Shown here: positions 6,998-10,608 of the stretch, piece after piece | How positions within the stretch are numbered: the first letter of the stretch is position 1 | How the letters are laid out: every line of letters begins with the position of its first letter | Assembly (NCBI GenBank): GCA_024640665.1 | Contig: JAHEEO010000100.1 | Coordinates: forward strand, 1 to 10,608 | Direction of reading: 5' to 3' | Length of the DNA: 10,608 nucleotides | Origin: Rhodospirillales bacterium | GTDB lineage: Bacteria > Pseudomonadota > Gammaproteobacteria > Steroidobacterales > Rariloculaceae | Position numbers and translations under genes: made by a program | The notes under the pieces: generated by a model | Told to the model about the DNA's origin: nothing | Seen by the model: the letters and a program-made list of their open reading frames with translations, nothing else | Database searches by the model: none

Positions 6998-8163
6998 GCG
7001 CGGCAGATATGAAGAAGTCCACAAGAGTCAATCATCAGCCAAGCGTAAAGTTTCCGCCTGGCAATAAGTCGCTGATTAGTCCGATTTATCAGTCTGTGAA
7101 ATTCACATATCCTAGCATTGCTGAATCGATCGGTGCTGGCGGGTTTGACTACACGCGAGACTCTAATCCAACCACGCGTCAATTAGAGCTGCTTGCTGCG
7201 GAACTGCAAGATCGCGATGACGCGGTTGCCGTTGCCACCGGTATGGCAGCGATTTGGCTGACAATGCTGGGAAACCTTGAATCCGGCGATCGCGTTTTGA
7301 TTTTTCTGGAATCTTATCGGCCAACCCGCGTGGCAGTAAGAAAGTTTCTGCCAAGACTCGGCATCGAGTATTCAATGGTTAGCATTCATGATCACGACGC
7401 GATCAAGAAGGAGCTGGCGAAGGAAGATACCAAGCTGATGCTGTTCGAATCGCCGACTAATCCAATGCTGCAAGTGGGTGATATACAAGCGCTCGTTGAT
7501 CTGGCTAAGAGCAACAACGTCGTAGTGGCTTTAGACAACACGTTCGCTGGCCTGCATAACCACGGACAGTTTGAGGTTGACTACTTCATTCACAGTTTGA
7601 CCAAGTACGCCAACGGCCATGGCGATACGATGGGCGGCATCGTAATCGGCTCGAAAGAGAAGATTCGCCGCATCAAACCATTCGCAACGAATATGGGCCC
7701 AACCCTCGATCCTAACGCTGCGTTCTTGATTTTGCGCGGCCTCAAGACCTACTACCTCCGATATCGGCAGCACTCGATTAATGCGTTGACGATTGCTGAA
7801 TACCTCCATGCACATGCCAAGGTTAAGCGCGTCAACTATCCAGGTCTTGAAACCGATCCAGGCTATGCGCTGGCAGCTAAGCAAATGCACGACACCGGCG
7901 GTGTACTGGCATTTGAACTGGATGCCAACAAAGATCAAGCATGGAAGTTCATCGATTCGCTGCAAATCTTTGCAACAACGGCAAGTCTGGGATCAACGGA
8001 ATCTCTCGTTGCTCCAGTCAGGCTGTATCTGGGTAGTGATTTGTCAGATGACGAGCTGCAGCGTTCTGGAATTACCGATGCAACAGTGCGACTGGCCGTT
8101 GGCGTCGAAGACGTCGACGATCTTATCGGCGATCTGGAGCAGGCTTTCGCTGCAGTATTTTGA
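6994..8163 (+). CDS. Second, divergent Cys/Met metabolism PLP-dependent enzyme
   Basis: A 389-residue paralogue of the first PLP gene with the same fold-type I landmarks: PIYQS (30-34), FDYTRDSNPT (51-60) with Tyr53 and Arg55, ATGMAA (81-86), Asp181 (ALDNTF), Schiff-base Lys204 in HSLTKYANGHG, SLGSTESL (331-338) and Arg366. It differs at substrate-facing places: the usual YG-x-T loop is YRPT (108-111), and after ESL the common HPxxMTH segment is replaced by VAPVRLYLGSDLS (339-351). This points to a different substrate or reaction from its neighbour. The GTG at 6994 overlaps the MOSC stop as GTGA. An ATG at 7009 would give an N terminus equal in length to the first PLP enzyme, but its nearest GGAG is 14 bases away, so either start is possible. 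It is the last gene of the operon, and the exact reaction is unassigned. Confidence 0.88.
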   Translation: MSAADMKKSTRVNHQPSVKFPPGNKSLISPIYQSVKFTYPSIAESIGAGGFDYTRDSNPTTRQLELLAAELQDRDDAVAVATGMAAIWLTMLGNLESGDRVLIFLESYRPTRVAVRKFLPRLGIEYSMVSIHDHDAIKKELAKEDTKLMLFESPTNPMLQVGDIQALVDLAKSNNVVVALDNTFAGLHNHGQFEVDYFIHSLTKYANGHGDTMGGIVIGSKEKIRRIKPFATNMGPTLDPNAAFLILRGLKTYYLRYRQHSINALTIAEYLHAHAKVKRVNYPGLETDPGYALAAKQMHDTGGVLAFELDANKDQAWKFIDSLQIFATTASLGSTESLVAPVRLYLGSDLSDDELQRSGITDATVRLAVGVEDVDDLIGDLEQAFAAVF

Positions 8164-8183
8164 TGGTGTTTTCCCCGTAAGCA

Positions 8184-8206
8184 CCAGCGTGGCACTTGGC
8201 ACCTGG
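8184..8206. terminator. Weak hairpin between convergent genes
   Basis: CCAG-c-GTG (8184-8191) pairs with CACCTGG (8200-8206) around an 8-base loop, with one bulged base. It lies in the 80-base gap where the PLP operon and the minus-strand GST-like gene converge, where a shared terminator would be expected. No T-run follows on either strand, so this is only a candidate. Confidence 0.2.
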
Positions 8207-8243
8207 CATAGGGTAGATGTTGACGCCGAGGCAGCAGCGCAAT

Positions 8244-8933
8244 TTATTGCTGCGGGCTTGGGCGCCCAGGTGCGTCCTCGATCGCAGGAAATAATGCCGC
8301 TTCGCCGCCTGCGTGCCACTGTGCATATTTTTTCATTACAGATAAGAACATGTCGCTGGCGACAAAGTCACTTAGCCATTTCTGGGTATGTGTGTATGGG
8401 GTTGCAGCAAACCAATCGCGATCGGTATTTGCAAATTGTCTGACAAACGGAAGAATCGCATAGTCGGCGATGCATCCATGCGAGCCTAACAACATGGGTG
8501 TTGCTGCCAGCCGCTGCTCGATTATTTGGATGAATTGCTCGGCCTTGTCGCGATGCTCGGTTGCGTGCGCTGCTGTAAAGCGGTCCGGATATTTGTAGCG
8601 ATCCAAATGGTATTTGAAATCCGTGTCGGCGCTGCGGATCAGATCGAGCGCTGCAGAAAGACTCTCTAGCTCAGGGTTTAACCAGCCGAGCGGGTCATGT
8701 TGCGCCAACGACCAGTGCATTATTTCGAGACTTTCATCAATAACCGTGTCATCGGTTAGCTGCAGCACGGGCACAGTCGCCTTTGGACTGATTCGGACCA
8801 TTTCTGCCGGCTTGTCCCGCAAGACCACTTCGCGTAGTTCGCACTCTATGCCTGCCGTTGTAATCGCAAGCCTTGCACGCATCGCGTATGGGCATCTGCG
8901 AAAGCTGTAAAGGATCGGCCGGTCTTGCGTCAC
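8244..8933 (-). CDS. Glutathione S-transferase-like protein with CPYA motif
   Basis: A 229-residue two-domain protein. The N-terminal thioredoxin-like domain (about 5-80) carries RRCPYAMRARLA (12-23), so Cys14 in a C-P-Y-A motif is the likely glutathione-reactive residue, as in glutaredoxin-like or omega-class-like GSTs. The cis-proline is in ATVPVLQL (Pro55), and ES (67-68) matches the residues that bind the gamma-glutamyl group of glutathione. An alpha-helical C-terminal domain (about 90-205) contains GCIADYAILPFVRQF (153-167), the conserved GST helix with its N-cap Asp. The frame is open to 9257, but the upstream part is out-of-frame trhO sequence. The GTG at 8933, 4 bases after the trhO stop, places the Trx domain correctly at the N terminus. 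Translation is probably coupled to trhO. The family call is good; the substrate is unknown. Confidence 0.85.
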   Translation of the reverse strand: MTQDRPILYSFRRCPYAMRARLAITTAGIECELREVVLRDKPAEMVRISPKATVPVLQLTDDTVIDESLEIMHWSLAQHDPLGWLNPELESLSAALDLIRSADTDFKYHLDRYKYPDRFTAAHATEHRDKAEQFIQIIEQRLAATPMLLGSHGCIADYAILPFVRQFANTDRDWFAATPYTHTQKWLSDFVASDMFLSVMKKYAQWHAGGEAALFPAIEDAPGRPSPQQ

Positions 8934-8937
8934 AATT

Positions 8938-9885
8938 TTATGGCTTGTCGTGAGGACGGCTGCCCAGGTGAGTTTCGCCGCGCTGGCGGGCGAGTTGGAT
9001 TTGTTTTTGTCGTTCGCTGAATCGCTCGCGTTGCTCGTCAGTGAGTCGATCATGGCATTGGGGGCAGCAAACTCCGGGTACGAAGCGCGGATCCTTGGCG
9101 TCTTCGACGGACACCGGCAAGCGGCAGCCGTGACATAGGCCGTAACTACCCGGTTCCAGGCCGTGCTTGACCGAAACTCGCCCGTCAAAAACAAAACACT
9201 CACCGTCCCACAAGCTGTCTTCTTCAGGCACTGTTTCCAGATATCGCAGGATGCCACCTTCTAGGTGAAACACCTCATCGAAACCCTGCGAACGCAAATA
9301 CGCAGTGGATTTTTCGCAGCGAATTCCGCCTGTGCAATACATGGCAACTTTCTTGTGCTTTGACAGCGCTTGAGACTCGGCCACCCATTTGGGAAAGTCT
9401 CGAAAGGCTTTTGTTTTAGGGTCAATGGCGCCCTTGAAGCTGCCGATAGCCACTTCATATTCATTTCGCGTGTCGACGACCACTACTTCGGGGTCGCTGA
9501 TCAGTGCATTCCACTGGTCTGGTTTCACATAGGTCCCGGCATCTTTGGCGGGATTGATGTCCGGCACGCCCAAGGCAACGATTTCCTTTTTCAGGCGTAC
9601 TTTCAGGCGATGAAAGGGCATCGTTGCGGCGAAACTTTCCTTGTATTCCAAAGCTGTCAGCCGCTCGTCGCCCTGAATATGCTCGATCACGGCATCGATA
9701 CCAGCGCGTGACCCAGCGATGGTGCCGTTAATGCCTTCACTGGCCAGCAATAAAGTGCCAAACACGCCATGCGCCGCGCACACCTGCCGCAGCGGCTCAC
9801 GCTTGCGCTCGAAATCGGGGAGATCCGCGAATTTATATAGGGCAGCCACAATAATTGCGGGGTGCTCTAGGACATTTGTCGTCAT
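8938..9885 (-). CDS. trhO: tRNA uridine(34) hydroxylase, rhodanese family (TrhO/YceA)
   Basis: A 315-residue cytoplasmic enzyme that makes 5-hydroxyuridine at position 34 of certain tRNAs, using oxygen. The N-terminal acylphosphatase-like domain (about 10-105) includes GTLLLASEGINGTIAG (43-58) and PFHRLKVRLKKEIV (90-103), both typical of the family. The rhodanese domain (about 120-220) has VVVDTRNEYE (135-144) and the active loop YCTGGIRCEK (183-192), with catalytic Cys184 and conserved Cys190. The C-terminal region has a CHGC pair (251-254) and CCPQCH (273-278), a probable zinc-binding site conserved in the family. The length matches bacterial homologues. The ATG at 9885 has no strong ribosome site. 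A possible promoter lies just upstream. The GST-like gene follows after 4 bases, so the two are likely co-transcribed. Confidence 0.94.
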   Translation of the reverse strand: MTTNVLEHPAIIVAALYKFADLPDFERKREPLRQVCAAHGVFGTLLLASEGINGTIAGSRAGIDAVIEHIQGDERLTALEYKESFAATMPFHRLKVRLKKEIVALGVPDINPAKDAGTYVKPDQWNALISDPEVVVVDTRNEYEVAIGSFKGAIDPKTKAFRDFPKWVAESQALSKHKKVAMYCTGGIRCEKSTAYLRSQGFDEVFHLEGGILRYLETVPEEDSLWDGECFVFDGRVSVKHGLEPGSYGLCHGCRLPVSVEDAKDPRFVPGVCCPQCHDRLTDEQRERFSERQKQIQLARQRGETHLGSRPHDKP

Positions 9886-9898
9886 TGTTCGAAGTCGT

Positions 9899-9926
9899 CT
9901 ATTACAAAAAGCAGGGAATCAGCCAA
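9899..9926 (-). promoter_or_regulatory. Possible promoter of trhO
   Basis: On the minus strand, TTGGCT (9921-9926) and TAATAG (9899-9904) are separated by 16 bases and lie just before the trhO ATG at 9885. Each hexamer departs from consensus, and the implied leader would be very short, so confidence is low. Confidence 0.3.
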
Positions 9927-9992
9927 CAGAATCCCAGAAAACCGTCTTTGAATCCTGCGGCCATGTTAATTGGATCCGGAAAAACGTCAACG

Positions 9993-10111
9993 CCAGAGTC
10001 CAGCGTAATGAGGCAATAGCCGGGATGCTCGGCGCCAAGGATGGCGCCGGCGAGCGCCCATGGACGGGTTCACAGCATTCCCGGTTAATGCCTCATTACG
10101 CTGGACTCTGG
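9993..10111. repeat. 119-bp nested inverted-repeat element (MITE/REP-like)
   Basis: The arms 9993-10029 and 10074-10111 are inverted copies. The outer 23 bases of each (9993-10015 and 10089-10111) are perfectly complementary, beginning CCAGAGTCCAGCGTAATGAG, and the inner parts match with a few differences. The 44-base centre holds a second hairpin, GGCGCC-aaggat-GGCGCC (10031-10048), and a CCC/GGG pair around CCATGG (10058-10067). It sits between squalene-hopene cyclase and trhO and codes for nothing. No target-site duplication is visible next to the ends. It could be a miniature mobile element, a REP-type extragenic repeat, or a structured end for the cyclase transcript. A T5 stretch lies about 8 bases beyond the left arm on the minus strand, too far for a typical terminator. 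Confidence 0.8.
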
Positions 10112-10162
10112 TCGGCACCACCTATAGAGGGGGAATTCAGATCCGAAGGCCTGCCGACAGCG

Positions 10163-10608
10163 TTAATGATTCAAGAATTTCCGCGCCCGCCCCATGGCCA
10201 TTAGCGGAAAATAATGCCGGTACAAGTTGTAGTTGATCATGAACGCACGCTGCAACTCGGTTCCCTGTGAAATCCGCTCTTTTGTTGCTTCGTCGCGCAA
10301 GTCCATGCGCGCCCCAAAACCATATCCCGGAAATCCGGTGCCCGTGTAATAGGGTTCATCCCAGGTGCCGTCGTCAGTTTGAGTTGAAATCAGAAACTGC
10401 AATCCGCGTCGTATTGACTCTTGGTGCTCGAGATCGTGTGTCGCCAGCAAGGCCATTAATGCCCAGGCAGTTTGGGAGGCGGTGCTTACGCCAACGCCCC
10501 GCTGACGCTCGTCCATATAAGAAGCGCAACTCTCGCCCCAACCGCCATCTTCATTTTGATGTGCCAGGATCCAGGCAGCAGCGCGCTGAATATACTCACT
10601 CGACATGT
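10163..10608 (-). CDS. shc: Squalene-hopene cyclase, C-terminal part
   Basis: The last 147 residues or so of a membrane-associated triterpene cyclase that folds squalene into hopene for hopanoid synthesis. Two QW repeats are visible, QNEDGGWGE (17-25) and QTDDGTWDE (76-84), along with SQTAWALMAL (44-53), the YTGTGFPG motif (87-94) and the closing FMINYNLYRHYFPLMAMGR (122-140). The stretch between GTGFPG and NYNLYR (about 95-121) is longer than in Alicyclobacillus-type enzymes. From what I know of the family, proteobacterial cyclases often carry this insert. Full-length enzymes are about 630-700 residues with the catalytic DxDD motif well upstream, so most of the gene lies beyond the right edge and the ATG at 10606 is internal. 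trhO is the next gene downstream on the same strand, 277 bases away. Confidence 0.9.
   Translation of the reverse strand, partial: MSSEYIQRAAAWILAHQNEDGGWGESCASYMDERQRGVGVSTASQTAWALMALLATHDLEHQESIRRGLQFLISTQTDDGTWDEPYYTGTGFPGYGFGARMDLRDEATKERISQGTELQRAFMINYNLYRHYFPLMAMGRARKFLNH

Noticed and set aside
8934..9257. N-terminal extension of the GST-like frame
   Set aside because: It is trhO sequence read in another frame; the Trx domain begins just after the GTG at 8933.
9719..10204. 161-codon plus-strand frame across the trhO start and the inverted repeat
   Set aside because: It covers trhO antisense, the repeat and the end of the cyclase gene, so it is an accidental frame through a repeat element.

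Overview
The window looks like chromosomal DNA of a gammaproteobacterium. The evidence is a proteobacterial-type squalene-hopene cyclase with the extra loop between its TGTGFPG and NYxLYR motifs, a TrhO tRNA hydroxylase, a ViuB-type siderophore-interacting protein and moderate GC content. The lineage is an inference and I would not name a genus. Most genes are housekeeping or accessory metabolism. No phage, CRISPR, transposase, rRNA or tRNA was seen.

Layout. At the left edge (2-1708, plus strand) is the 3' part of a siderophore-interacting protein, followed closely by a TVP38/TMEM64 membrane protein and an unrecognised four-helix membrane protein. Next (1823-2938) is a PQQ-dependent aldose/sorbosone-type dehydrogenase that is probably a lipoprotein. 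Then comes an envelope pair (3024-4718): a one-helix protein with BON-like repeats, and a membrane-anchored protein ending in a helix-hairpin-helix domain. A 302-base gap with no gene precedes a compact plus-strand operon (5021-8163): a Cys/Met-metabolism PLP enzyme, a MOSC-domain protein, and a second, more divergent Cys/Met PLP enzyme overlapping the MOSC gene by 4 bases.

From 8244 to the right edge everything is on the minus strand. Reading in the direction of transcription: the C-terminal part of squalene-hopene cyclase (enters from the right edge, ends at 10163), an intergenic stretch holding a 119-bp nested inverted repeat, trhO, and a GST-like protein starting 4 bases after trhO stops. 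The minus-strand pair converges with the PLP operon at 8164-8243.

How the genes may work together. The PLP-MOSC-PLP operon is the most thought-provoking unit. Both PLP enzymes belong to the family handling sulfur amino acids, and MOSC proteins use a cysteine to bind molybdenum cofactor or sulfur, so a shared role in sulfur chemistry is plausible but unproven. The BON/HhH pair may be a membrane-associated module of unknown role. The nested inverted repeat looks like a mobile or REP-type extragenic element. Nothing here is clearly a new defence or mobile system.
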